A stretch of 64,000 nt of DNA. It comes from Calditrichota bacterium. GTDB lineage: Bacteria > Zhuqueibacterota > Zhuqueibacteria > Thermofontimicrobiales > Thermofontimicrobiaceae. Made by a program: the position numbers and the translations under genes. The stretch is from assembly GCA_013152715.1 (NCBI GenBank), contig JAADFU010000002.1, forward strand, positions 22,738-86,737. The letters run 5' to 3'. The notes below the pieces were generated by a model, which had not been told where the DNA came from, did not search any database, and was given only the letters and a program-made list of their open reading frames with translations. Shown in pieces: positions 42,401-50,474 of this stretch (within the stretch, counting starts at the first letter, position 1; each line of letters begins with the position of its first letter).

Positions 42401-44569
42401 ACAGTAAAATTAAAAGCAAAAGTATCGGAAAATCTGGACAGCGTGCGCGCGTCCTTGTCGTTGCCGCCGGGATTCGGTTTTTTAATCGGAGAAGATTCGA
42501 CAAAATCGCTGCCGGGAAATTCAGTTCAATGGCAGGTTATTGCCCCAATTGCTGCGACAACGCAGCAGGAGTGGATAAAAGCAACGATTGTCGGCAAGAC
42601 GGATGGGCGGTCAGATGCGTTTGTCGATAGTTTTGCGGTCACAGTTGTGCCTCATGCAATTTTGGTATTCGACGACATCTGGGTGTCTTGGCCTTCGCAG
42701 ACACAATCAACGCTTTCCGCGGGCCAGGAATTTGATTTGAGCGTCATGGTGAAAAGCAAAAATCCGAACCAAGCGCGCGTTACCGGATCGGCGGCGCTGA
42801 GGGTAAATTTTGGCTCCACCGGCATTACGACCACGGAGTCGTTGATCAAGAATTTTTCCGTGGATTCGCCGGTAGTCTGGCGTTTGAAAGCGCCGGATGT
42901 GGAAACCGGAAAGCGTCCGTTGACAATTTTCATGGAGGCGGTGCCTTCGGATGAGAACACAAATTCGCTGGCAGAACTGTGGAGTGGGCAGTCCCGGCTC
43001 GATTTTTACGTGGAAACGGTTGCCAGCGCCAATGTGGAAGTTGCTGATTTTACAATTGTGTCGCCGTCAGGGGCGACGGACAAAGTATTGTCGACGCGGC
43101 AAAATTTTCTCGTGCAAGCTCAATTGGATTGGCAAAATTGCCGCACAAATCCGACGGTGACGCTGCAATTGCCGGAAGGGTTCACGACTTCAGAGACGAA
43201 TCCCAAACAGCCGGAGTCGCAAACCGAACAGGGAATTGTGAGCTGGACAATTCGAGCACCGGAAGTCGGCGGACAAAATCTGCCTCTTTGGCTGAACATT
43301 CAAGCGACGGATGCCAATAGCGGTGCGCCGATTTCTCTGGCGTCGGACAGCATCGAAGTGGATGTTGTGGACCGCGCCGAGATTCAGCTTAACGGCGTAA
43401 TTTTATTTCCGCCGAGCGCGCAGGATAATATTGTTTCTCCTGGAGAAGAGTTTACCATCAGCACCTATTTGACTTTTTCCGGCCAGGCGCAGGCGATCGG
43501 AAATTACACGGCAACGCTGACTTTGCCGCAAAACAGAGAATACACAATCACGGGCAGCCGCACGAAAACAGTGAAGGCAGACCAATCCATCGAATGGAAA
43601 ATACGCGCGCCGATAACTAAGCAGGACCCGGCGAACATTTTGATCGAGCTGACTGCGCCGCCAGACGATGAAAACACCAACGAACCAGTAGCGCTGGAAG
43701 CAATTTCAGCTAAGGTCGTCGCCATTCCGATTACCACAGAAGAAAAAAGTGTGACGATTTCTGTTTTACCGCAGTCGGGAGCAAACACTCAGGCGCGAGG
43801 CGGAAAAAACGTGGTCTTACTGCGGTTGAAGTTTGACGTTTCCGGAGACGCATTATCGAACAATGTTATCTTTTCTGGCGTTAAACTAAAGTTAAAAAAC
43901 AGGTTCGATGAGCTCATTGAAAATCCGAGCGCTGTTTTAACGCGACTCGCTGCGGTCGATGGCGAAGATCACCAGCGGGTATTTGTGAATTTGACAAATG
44001 TGCCATCGTTAAATCCCATTGTGCTCAATTTTTCCAATCCGGATTCTCTGAAATCCGGCGAGGAAAATATCATTGATTTTGTCGCAGACATCGCTGGCAA
44101 CGCTGCTGTGGGAGATTTTCATCTGGCGATTGATTCCACCAAGGCAATGACTATGTACATTGCCGGTTCGGGGATCAAGCCCATCATCCAGACCGATGCC
44201 GGTGAAGCCGGCGAGGCGCTAAATTTGGCGTCACAAAGCACGGTTTTGGTGGATGCGGATTTGAAAAAATCATTTTCTAACTACCCGAATCCGTTCGGCT
44301 CAGCGACACGGCCTGAAACAAAGTTTGTGTACTTTTTGCCGCAGAATACGCGCGTTTCCATTCAAATTTACACTTTGACCGGAGACTTGGTGTGGAAAGT
44401 GAACTATTCGGAAGCGCAGCCCCAGGGGCAGCAGCGCTTGCACAATGGAGACATTATCTGGGACGGTAGAAACGGAAACGGGAAACGCGTTTTAAATGGC
44501 ATTTATGTGGCGCGAATTTCCACGGGGGACGGAAAGGAAGCTATCACCAAAATAGCTGTCGTGAAATAA
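36479..44569 (+). CDS. Giant secreted multi-repeat protein with type IX secretion-type C-terminal tail
   Basis: A protein of about 2,696 aa. The signal peptide ends near ATNAAFA. A domain resembling the upstream 165-aa protein follows (to about residue 160). Five tandem ~100-aa Ig/filamin-like repeats come next (about 36.97-38.43 kb), each opening 'A-x-L-x-HF' with 'AGxxFxVTIxAxDxxxNxVxxF'. Two ~95-aa repeats begin DNPGG/DQPDG-LG-EV-DLN (38.46-39.02 kb), and a long array of CARDB-like beta domains runs from 39.36 to 43.73 kb. The end (SNYPNPF, then a FlgD-like VWKVNY-IIWDGRNGNGKRVLNGIYVARI) matches the type IX sorting domain. It is probably a surface adhesin or fibre. The ATG at 36479 is preferred; an upstream TTG at 36470 would add three residues. 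Confidence 0.86.
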   Translation: MKMRHLWVSFITIVVLGLTNAAFATGNLSSITVAASDDSVGEAAIYRFYFTTGAGNDTVKGIPADGKIEFYFPAGFNVSGVEVVSSQDTNLTGGFLVPEINGQIVTVTRDSTGNEVGQGVSVAISLAMVGNATGAGSYNFAFVTKTAAGDSIDSGVYNGFVLTPAGLEHFQVDVSGNATAGQDYSIIISARDAYDNLVTSHTASVSLLDDTGTISPTESGAFVGGSVTLNVTFQKAMTANKITVTYNNKSGQSADFDVLPAALYHFVFDDISSPKIAGTPFSVNITAYDQFENQVTTFNDKVQLTDLSGSLDIESANFSSGQLLNQSVTITSSQTDNYITATHSASGKSGQSNLFNVNAGNLAKFYINPIASPQTAGEYFSITIVAQDNWDNTVTDFASKVSISDLSGTITPVESANFIGGQWTGNVKVRSAYANDQITVTKFAGSENGTSTVFDVAAGALDHFSISAIATPQQAGQAFGVTIQALDTENNLVESFTGKVDVADLTNTVSPTQTENFTNGQWSGTITITKAIASDKLFVSDSEKSGESNSFEVAAADLDHFTFETIGAQEAGVNFSVTVHAHDAFGNVVSSFNDDVTLSDKTGTLSPTSLTLAGGTGSENVAIFQSGQDNLITATHAASGKTGNANFFNVAPSAVHQIVIRDNPGGLGVEVGDLNFNLHDQLRLYAAGYDQWGNYVREVTADWSADGNLDAPSPALGNSTLFQAETPLSSGKIRADSIGLVADLTGTFTVASIATIKILDQPDGLGNEVTDLNTTTDDTLKLYAAGFDAADHFVGTVVVDWSSDGALSPAVTGSDTMFAFDADLSGVSGHILAAYNDSLHATTGTITVSPGAPYGEMELHPNPAIIAAHPDSFSMILSDKITDRDGNYVGAGKYFIVTTTAGTITTPDEKPDLDGHWIATNSYSRLYFQLNGSSEGGAALVSAHSAGEGSAFGDTLVIISGLDIVSIEAGAEKATQGQKKIPVNMVVQNRGTLDISVDAAGLEFWGPAPTYSLLTNKFTIARTDTISKIIAQTQETISFEIDVLADTPAEPITIDGYVVGTLNGETVRDDSASTVDQILVQIAPNLILENISVYVDTVIQGTSTTVSATVRNTGDAPALIQTDSLFFWAVGNNFDVTDEYGQISFPSNVEKIDGHSVATLNYTVAAGTNATIDTIALSGEIVATDENSGDAVNFQSFEPEYDGWWVRQASDVEIVDFKASQFTVTRGQTEDWFLQMVVENRGGIDLLLDSVVVNFTLGGQAISDEYRVSKPVSFLHSGDDTLRTGATDTLTVTVDTTGTSLGIVTVEGTVFLNDKISGQIVKSTATGVTVQSEAEISINFIHLSQNEVTVGQTQPWTITLGITNNGGGDIAMDSTRLGEFVAFGNDTNYRVTAPVHFAGSADFVLGSSDSDSLIFTVDTTGTKPGTRNVFAHVFAREINSHRLVQALDTTKLIVELPPAVKILSVKNMAANAPFVDTDRQFPVSVILENIGEDAAQKVFLSLTSDSVSTVLVPNQTAQRIKSGERDTVNFDVRAFSGKIVDEIFTATIDSLVAENTPEKDKATILPADDSTAVATVQLPAIAKVESVYVSADTVKALSRTIWYLYLDVINSGEGGLVFDKPQKTDVQFYIDGEIQEDYSLIPPDNLENNGLLSLNGGEKDQFAFRISKTGFKGGSVTIKVNLFGKYKNTVSDFSLTDSTHIYVIPSADIYVDVTEPMCPNIDAFGVGHLNVGQEFLVRAKIRNSGAEQVDSVIVKISTDAPGYSDQTTTIQFIEPGGDSTATFHLTADEVRDQVIFSATIVSAEAHESQLPAIIGAASDSTALVKVHNAANMKINVISYESVFTGGQNGQLKLMVSNVGSADVDESGKLYIRVSPGYGIVKGQTTVAVDTTGFVVGGELNWEIQPPAEASENDTIKIVLFKPPRDKNTQLPAQVQNPFENLIVKTVPSNIQVETFQIISPAGALDDTLSTEQNFTVKLKAKVSENLDSVRASLSLPPGFGFLIGEDSTKSLPGNSVQWQVIAPIAATTQQEWIKATIVGKTDGRSDAFVDSFAVTVVPHAILVFDDIWVSWPSQTQSTLSAGQEFDLSVMVKSKNPNQARVTGSAALRVNFGSTGITTTESLIKNFSVDSPVVWRLKAPDVETGKRPLTIFMEAVPSDENTNSLAELWSGQSRLDFYVETVASANVEVADFTIVSPSGATDKVLSTRQNFLVQAQLDWQNCRTNPTVTLQLPEGFTTSETNPKQPESQTEQGIVSWTIRAPEVGGQNLPLWLNIQATDANSGAPISLASDSIEVDVVDRAEIQLNGVILFPPSAQDNIVSPGEEFTISTYLTFSGQAQAIGNYTATLTLPQNREYTITGSRTKTVKADQSIEWKIRAPITKQDPANILIELTAPPDDENTNEPVALEAISAKVVAIPITTEEKSVTISVLPQSGANTQARGGKNVVLLRLKFDVSGDALSNNVIFSGVKLKLKNRFDELIENPSAVLTRLAAVDGEDHQRVFVNLTNVPSLNPIVLNFSNPDSLKSGEENIIDFVADIAGNAAVGDFHLAIDSTKAMTMYIAGSGIKPIIQTDAGEAGEALNLASQSTVLVDADLKKSFSNYPNPFGSATRPETKFVYFLPQNTRVSIQIYTLTGDLVWKVNYSEAQPQGQQRLHNGDIIWDGRNGNGKRVLNGIYVARISTGDGKEAITKIAVVK

Positions 44570-44585
44570 AGTCAGGAATAAAAAA

Positions 44586-46520
44586 ATGAATCGTAAAATA
44601 ATTTCCTCCAGAATATTGATTGTTTTGGGTGTGATTTTCGGACTCATATCAGCGGCCTTGGCGCAGAACGGCTCCGCCGGATTGCAGCCAAATTTTAATC
44701 TTGGCATTGGCGCACGGGCGTTGTCGCTGGGAAACGCATACGTCGCCATGCCGTTTGACGCGTCGGCGATTTACTGGAATCCGGCGGGTTTAGATCACAT
44801 CCAATATCAGCAGGCATCAATGTTTTACACAAATTTGCTGGCAGGCACAAATTATTATTTTCTCGGTTATGTGCATCCGACTCTCAGCTTTGGCTCGTTC
44901 GGGATGGGTATCATTGGCTATGGTTTGGGCGATATCGATGAGACCGATGAGCAAAATGTGAAACTTGGCGTTCGCTCGGCTTCGGAGGAATTATTTTTAT
45001 TGTCCTACGGCAGAAAACTGCCCTGGAATTTATCAATCGGCGTCAATTTAAAAATTCAGCATCAGAATTTTTTAGGGTTCACTGCCACTGGCGTGGGAGC
45101 AGATTTCGGTTTTCTGTACCGTCCTGATTTCACGCATCCGCTGCTGAGCGGATTGAGCGTAGGAATGCTTGTGCAAAATTTAGTGGGACCGAGATTAAAA
45201 GCAGGAACTGCGACCGATATTATTCCGGTTGATTTCAGAATTGGCGTGGCAAAACCATTTTTGACGACCGAGTGGGGTCCGCAGTTGACGTTGTTTTTCG
45301 ATCTGGAGCAGGGTGAAAATGTGCCGATGAAATTTCATGTGGGCACAGAGTATGTGTTTCAAAACCGCGCCATGCTGCGCGTTGGCGTGAACAACAATCA
45401 AATTTCTTTCGGCGCCGGTGCTGTTTTTAATAGATTTCAATTGGATTATTCTTATGGCAAATTTGCTGAAAATGAGATTTCGGCGAGTCATCGCCTGTCA
45501 TTTTCTGTTCGCATCGGAAAATCCAAAGATGAGCGAATTCGCATTGCGGAAGAAAAACGGTTGCAAGAAATACGACAAAGAGTGAACGAAGAGCTTTACA
45601 TGGAGCGGCAGCAGCGAATTGCCGAATCGATGAAGGAAGGCAAGCAATATATGGAAGCGGCTGACTATGCGCGTGCTATTCGCGAATTTAATTTTGTCGT
45701 CAAATATAAAAGTGAAATGCCAGAAGATTTGGTGATTGCTGAAGCAGAGAAGCTTTTAGATTTAGCGCAACAAAAAAGTTTGCAGGAGTTAGCAGAGCAG
45801 GTGCGTATTGCCCAGGCGAAAACAGCGGAAGAACAAAAGCGGGAAGAGCAAAAACTTCGTCTCAACCAACTTCACCAGCAAGCGTTGGCATATTTTGAAA
45901 AAGAAGAATATGACAAAGCCATCGAACAATGGCAGATGATGTTGGAAATTGCGCCGGATAATCCCATTGCCAAAGAGAACATCGCGAAGGCAAAGGCGGA
46001 TCTGGAGCGGAAATTGCTATCGCTGATCAATCGCGCGGACCAATTGGCGAGAAAAGGAAATTATTATGCCGCGATTCGCGTTTTAGACAGCGCGCGCCGA
46101 TTAAATCCCGACGAGAAGAAAATACAAATGATTGATCAAAAAGTGACTCAGTATGACAAGCGGCTGAATTTTGATGATTTGTATCAGCAAGGTTATCGCT
46201 ATTATCGCATGAAAGACTGGACAAAAGCCATGAACTCTTTTCAAAAAGCGCTTGCTTACGAACCGAACAACGAAAATGTTAAAAAGGCATTTTTCGATGC
46301 CAAAGCGCGCGCCAATGCTAAGAAAGAGCCTTTGACAGGTGCCGCGAAAGAACATTTTCTGGAAGGAATTCGCGCGTTTCGGGCCGGAAAATATGAAGAA
46401 GCCTTGAAAATTTGGGAAGATCTGCAACAGCAGCAGCCGTACAATAAATTTATTCTCGACAGTATTGACATGGCTCGGGAAAAAATCGAGCAGCTCAAAA
46501 GAAGTCCCAAACAGCCGTAA
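44586..46520 (+). CDS. PorV/PorQ-like outer-membrane barrel protein with C-terminal TPR region
   Basis: This 644-aa protein has a signal peptide (cleavage near AALAQ). The barrel (about 30-315) has the PorV/PorQ (UPF0164) opening FNLGIGARALSLGNAYVAMPFDASAIYWNPAGL. A charged coiled coil (about 316-440, many E/K/Q) and TPR repeats (about 345-385, 435-475 and 535-640) follow. PorV carries type IX substrates to the surface attachment complex. The position directly after a type IX-tailed giant (16 bases) suggests it serves or anchors that protein. The fused TPR part is not in classical PorV and would lie in the periplasm. Function is inferred. Confidence 0.83.
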   Translation: MNRKIISSRILIVLGVIFGLISAALAQNGSAGLQPNFNLGIGARALSLGNAYVAMPFDASAIYWNPAGLDHIQYQQASMFYTNLLAGTNYYFLGYVHPTLSFGSFGMGIIGYGLGDIDETDEQNVKLGVRSASEELFLLSYGRKLPWNLSIGVNLKIQHQNFLGFTATGVGADFGFLYRPDFTHPLLSGLSVGMLVQNLVGPRLKAGTATDIIPVDFRIGVAKPFLTTEWGPQLTLFFDLEQGENVPMKFHVGTEYVFQNRAMLRVGVNNNQISFGAGAVFNRFQLDYSYGKFAENEISASHRLSFSVRIGKSKDERIRIAEEKRLQEIRQRVNEELYMERQQRIAESMKEGKQYMEAADYARAIREFNFVVKYKSEMPEDLVIAEAEKLLDLAQQKSLQELAEQVRIAQAKTAEEQKREEQKLRLNQLHQQALAYFEKEEYDKAIEQWQMMLEIAPDNPIAKENIAKAKADLERKLLSLINRADQLARKGNYYAAIRVLDSARRLNPDEKKIQMIDQKVTQYDKRLNFDDLYQQGYRYYRMKDWTKAMNSFQKALAYEPNNENVKKAFFDAKARANAKKEPLTGAAKEHFLEGIRAFRAGKYEEALKIWEDLQQQQPYNKFILDSIDMAREKIEQLKRSPKQP

Positions 46521-46538
46521 AATTTAGAGGAAGCAAGC

Positions 46539-49500
46539 GTGTTCAAATCCGTTATCAAAGAAGAAATTCAGGTCCCCGCTCACATTGACTATCTCGGTGA
46601 ACTGCGAAACTTTGTCACCAAAGCTGGCAGAAAGCACGGTTTCTCGGATACAGTGATCAATGCTTTCAAACTGAGCATCGACGAGGCCGCCACAAATATT
46701 ATCAAACACGCCTACCGCGACTGGGAAGGTAATATTAAAATGCGGGTGATCATCAAAAAGAACAGCATGACTGTGCTTCTCATTGATCAGGGTAAATTTT
46801 TTGATCCCTCCCGCGTGAAAGATCCGGATTTGAAACGCTACGTGGATATCGGCAAAAAGGGCGGTCTGGGTATTTTTATCATTCGCAAATTGATCGACGA
46901 AATCGATTATCGCCACACCGAAGAGGGAAATGAACTTCGTCTGACAAAATACCGCCAGACGGTGACGAAAAAGAAGAAGAAACTACCAACGCCAACGCTG
47001 CCTGGAAGTCTGAAAACCAGATATACCGCCATCGCTGCCGGAATTTTGACGACCCTGCTGGTTTTGAGTTACACCTATTTTTTCTTTCATCGTTCCCGCG
47101 TGGTTTTCAATGAGTTTGTTCAAAAAGAAAGACCAGTCACGCAATTAATTGCAAATCAGGTGTTAAAAGAGGGAGAAATTGATTTAAATCCGGTTTACGT
47201 AGATGCAAAAGTCAGGGAACTGACAAAAGATCAAAAGAACATGTACCGCGTTGTTGTCACTGATGCCGGCGATAACGTAATAAACAGTACTGACGAAAAA
47301 TTGTTTTCGCAAATTTTCCGGTTGCCCAAGAATCAAAAGATAGAACGAGACGGACTTATTTCTTACGAAGATGAGAACGGCGAAAAAATTTATAGTTTCG
47401 TCCATGACGTTGTTTACGATTTGACGGGAATGAAAGTTGGCAATGTATATTATGAGTTCAAAGAAAGTTATCTTTTGAACCAGATATGGGCATTAAGATT
47501 CAGGGATTTGCAGCTCGCGTTATTAATTTTAGCCTTTGGCTATGTCGGCATAATTATTTTGGTTTACGTCATCTTAAACCCGTTCCGAAAGCTTGCCAAT
47601 TGGATCAAAGAATTGGGCAGCGGCGATGTCAGAGATGAGATTGATTTTGAAGCCAATGACGAAGTCGGGGAAATCGCCAAAGCGTTCAGCGATATTACCG
47701 ACACCTTGCGCAATTCGCAAAAGAATTTAGCAGAGCAAGAACGTATCCAAAAAGAAATGCAGTTGGCGCAGGACATTCAGCAAACGCTACTGCCGGCGGA
47801 AGTGCCTCAATTAGAAGGATATCAAATCGCTTCTTTTTACGAGGCAGCTAAAGAAGTCGGCGGTGATTACTACGATTTTATTGAAGTCGATAAAGACACT
47901 TTAGGCATTGTCGTCGCCGATGTTTCCGGAAAGGGCGTTCCCGGGTCCTTGATCATGACGATGATCCGCACGGCATTGCGCACTGAGGCGCGGTCGCTGA
48001 AATCCGCGTCTGAAGTTTTGGCGCGAGTGAATGATTTCGTCGTGAAAGATATGAAAAAAGGAATGTTCGTAACACTGTTTTACATCATTATTGACTCGCG
48101 TCGTCGCAGGATAAATTATGCCAGCGCCGGTCATAATCCGATGATCTTATTCCGCAAATCGACAAACAATACATATTACATGAATCCGCGAGGATTTCCG
48201 GTAGGTATTTCTTTGCCTGATGCGAGTCTATTCAAGAAATCTATCGAGTCGGATACGATTCAGTTGGCGGAAGATGATATTTTGATTCTTTACACCGATG
48301 GCGTCACAGAAGCGATGAACAATCGCCGCGAATTATTTGGCGAAGAACGATTTTTGCAGGTCGTTCGCGATTATGGCCATTTGGGCACCAATGATTTTAT
48401 CGAAAAGTTACGCGAAGAAATTCACACTTTCACAGAAGGACACGAGCAAAACGATGATATTACGCTGGTTGCCATCAAAGAGACAAGTTCACCGGAAAAA
48501 ATTGAATTAAAACGGGCGCAGAAAGCGCATAAAATGATTTTGCAGGGACGCAATATTCGCGACGCCTGTGAAGAATGCGGGATTACGGTTTACGCCTATT
48601 ACAATAAATACAAAAAAATATTCGAGGAAGAAGGCGTTGACGCTTTTGAGTTGGACGAAACGATTGCTGTTGAAGCGAAGCACATGAGCATTGAGGAAAA
48701 AACAAAGATTTATGATATTATTAAAAAACATCCGGAGTACGGGGCGAAACGAATCAGTGAAGAGTTACGTACCGAACAGTACGGATTTTCGGAGATAAAC
48801 GAAAATAGAATTTACGATGAATTGGTGCGTAGCCGCTTGAACACGCGTCAACTCCGTGAAGCGTACGTGGCGCGTTCAGGCAGAAAAAGACGAATGAAGC
48901 CACCGGGAACGCCGATGTTGACCCTGGACGGAAAAATTATTTTAAATAAAAACTACGAAGAGCCGCTGCCCGAAGAACCGGAAGCGCCTCCGTTGCGACC
49001 GACAATATCGGCGTCGGAAAAGTCCGTTGACTCGCCCGCAGAGGAAGTCGTTCAGCAAGTTGAAGAAAATTTACCTGATGATTTGGAAGATGATTTCTAT
49101 TTGCAAAGTTTAATGGCGATGCCGTTGGAAGATCTGCTGAAAAAGAAACATCGTCAACGGCGCGAACCAGAAACTCAAGATGACGAAAAAATTTCAAAAG
49201 AGTCAGACGGAAAAAGCGATGAGTTTTTTAGCGAGGAATTGGACGAAAGTCAGATAAAAGCAGAATCAACTTCTGATAAGAGCGAGCAGACAGGAAAAAG
49301 TCTGACTGCTGATGTGGATGATTTGCTTCAAGCGGCCGGAGAAGGCGCGGAAGAATTAACGGTAGATGATGAGGATATGAGTTTTCGCGATATTTGGGAA
49401 AAAGAATTGGAAGAAGATGTCGTTTTCGAGGAAGATGTGGAGGAAAAAGACAAAAACGCGGAAGCTGCGCCGGAAGATGATTTAGCGTCCATTGAAATTC

Positions 49501-50348
49501 CGACCACCATTGACATGGACGAGATTTTGGCAGATGTGGCGGAAGATGCGGAGAAAGAAGATGCTTTTGATTTGCTGTCGGAAGAAACCAGTTTCAGAGA
49601 TGAGTTATTAAAGGAAACCGTTTCTGATGAATTTGAGGAGGTCGCGCCCGAAAGCAACGAAGAAAACGAAATCGACGATGAGTCGTTTTTAGATTTAGTT
49701 GCTGACGATGATTTTCCTGAATTGATGAATGAGATTGCTTCGGCGCCCGTTTTAACCGACCAAAATATGGCAGACGAAGGAAGTGAAGAAAAAAGTTCGT
49801 TTGGCTTTGCCGATTTACTGGAAGAGTTAACCGCGGATATTAGCGTAATTGAAGAAAGCCCGGATGTATTGGTTCAGCGGAAAGACGATTCAAGTTTGCA
49901 AGCGATGAATTTTGCCGACGAGATGGAGCGGGAGATTGCCAGAGAAAAGGATTCAAATAAAGCGCGAAGCGACGACATGCGCGAGGATAAAAATTTATTG
50001 TTGGGCTTAAAATCGTATCGTGAGAAAAATTATGCGTTAGCAGTGACTGAATTTTTAAAAGTTTTGAAAAAATATCCTGATTTTAAAGAAGTTCACTCTA
50101 TTTTAGGCAACGCGCATTATCATTTGGGACAAATCGAAGAGGCGATTAGCGCGTATCAGAAGGTGAAAGAGCTGGATCCTCGGGATACGGATTCTTATGA
50201 AAATACAGGCGTGATTTATGCGAATCAGGGAAAATTTGACGAAGCAATTGAGGAATGGGAAATGGTCACGCGCCTTGATCCTCAGCGGAAGGATATTTTG
50301 GAGCACATTCGCGAAGCAAAAGAATTATTGAAGAATAACGTGACCTAA
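46539..50348 (+). CDS. Multidomain partner-switching regulator: RsbW-like kinase + sensor/HAMP + SpoIIE phosphatase + HTH + TPR
   Basis: A 1,269-aa protein, GTG start with AGAGGA upstream. The order is as follows. An RsbW-like HATPase comes first (about 5-140; N box LSIDEAATNIIKHAY, DQGKFFDP, GKKGGLGIFI). TM1 (162-183), an extracytoplasmic sensor (185-325) and TM2 (326-347) follow, then HAMP and a coiled coil (348-415). The SpoIIE/RsbU PP2C phosphatase (425-648) has GGDYYDF, DVSGKG, TDGVTEA and NDD metal motifs. Next is an HTH resembling transposase-type helix-turn-helices (658-700, GRNIRDACEECGITVYAYYNKYKKIF), then a second winged-helix-like segment (716-775). An acidic low-complexity region (about 805-1145) and C-terminal TPRs (about 1150-1265) complete it. 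It probably both phosphorylates and dephosphorylates STAS antagonists such as the next gene's product. HTH use is unknown. Confidence 0.88.
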   Translation: MFKSVIKEEIQVPAHIDYLGELRNFVTKAGRKHGFSDTVINAFKLSIDEAATNIIKHAYRDWEGNIKMRVIIKKNSMTVLLIDQGKFFDPSRVKDPDLKRYVDIGKKGGLGIFIIRKLIDEIDYRHTEEGNELRLTKYRQTVTKKKKKLPTPTLPGSLKTRYTAIAAGILTTLLVLSYTYFFFHRSRVVFNEFVQKERPVTQLIANQVLKEGEIDLNPVYVDAKVRELTKDQKNMYRVVVTDAGDNVINSTDEKLFSQIFRLPKNQKIERDGLISYEDENGEKIYSFVHDVVYDLTGMKVGNVYYEFKESYLLNQIWALRFRDLQLALLILAFGYVGIIILVYVILNPFRKLANWIKELGSGDVRDEIDFEANDEVGEIAKAFSDITDTLRNSQKNLAEQERIQKEMQLAQDIQQTLLPAEVPQLEGYQIASFYEAAKEVGGDYYDFIEVDKDTLGIVVADVSGKGVPGSLIMTMIRTALRTEARSLKSASEVLARVNDFVVKDMKKGMFVTLFYIIIDSRRRRINYASAGHNPMILFRKSTNNTYYMNPRGFPVGISLPDASLFKKSIESDTIQLAEDDILILYTDGVTEAMNNRRELFGEERFLQVVRDYGHLGTNDFIEKLREEIHTFTEGHEQNDDITLVAIKETSSPEKIELKRAQKAHKMILQGRNIRDACEECGITVYAYYNKYKKIFEEEGVDAFELDETIAVEAKHMSIEEKTKIYDIIKKHPEYGAKRISEELRTEQYGFSEINENRIYDELVRSRLNTRQLREAYVARSGRKRRMKPPGTPMLTLDGKIILNKNYEEPLPEEPEAPPLRPTISASEKSVDSPAEEVVQQVEENLPDDLEDDFYLQSLMAMPLEDLLKKKHRQRREPETQDDEKISKESDGKSDEFFSEELDESQIKAESTSDKSEQTGKSLTADVDDLLQAAGEGAEELTVDDEDMSFRDIWEKELEEDVVFEEDVEEKDKNAEAAPEDDLASIEIPTTIDMDEILADVAEDAEKEDAFDLLSEETSFRDELLKETVSDEFEEVAPESNEENEIDDESFLDLVADDDFPELMNEIASAPVLTDQNMADEGSEEKSSFGFADLLEELTADISVIEESPDVLVQRKDDSSLQAMNFADEMEREIAREKDSNKARSDDMREDKNLLLGLKSYREKNYALAVTEFLKVLKKYPDFKEVHSILGNAHYHLGQIEEAISAYQKVKELDPRDTDSYENTGVIYANQGKFDEAIEEWEMVTRLDPQRKDILEHIREAKELLKNNVT

Positions 50349-50402
50349 GTTGATCAACATTTTTTTCAAAAAGTTATTGTTATTTATGGAATTATTTTTT
50401 TG

Positions 50403-50431
50403 TTGACTTTTTAAGAATTTTCTTTTATATT
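50403..50431 (+). promoter_or_regulatory. Promoter of the STAS gene
   Basis: TTGACT (50403-50408), a 17-base spacer and TATATT (50426-50431), 44 bases before the ATG. The STAS gene therefore has its own transcript in addition to any read-through from the large regulator gene. Confidence 0.7.
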
Positions 50432-50474
50432 AAAAAATAACTAGTTTATCAAGACACTACGGCAGGAGAGAGAA

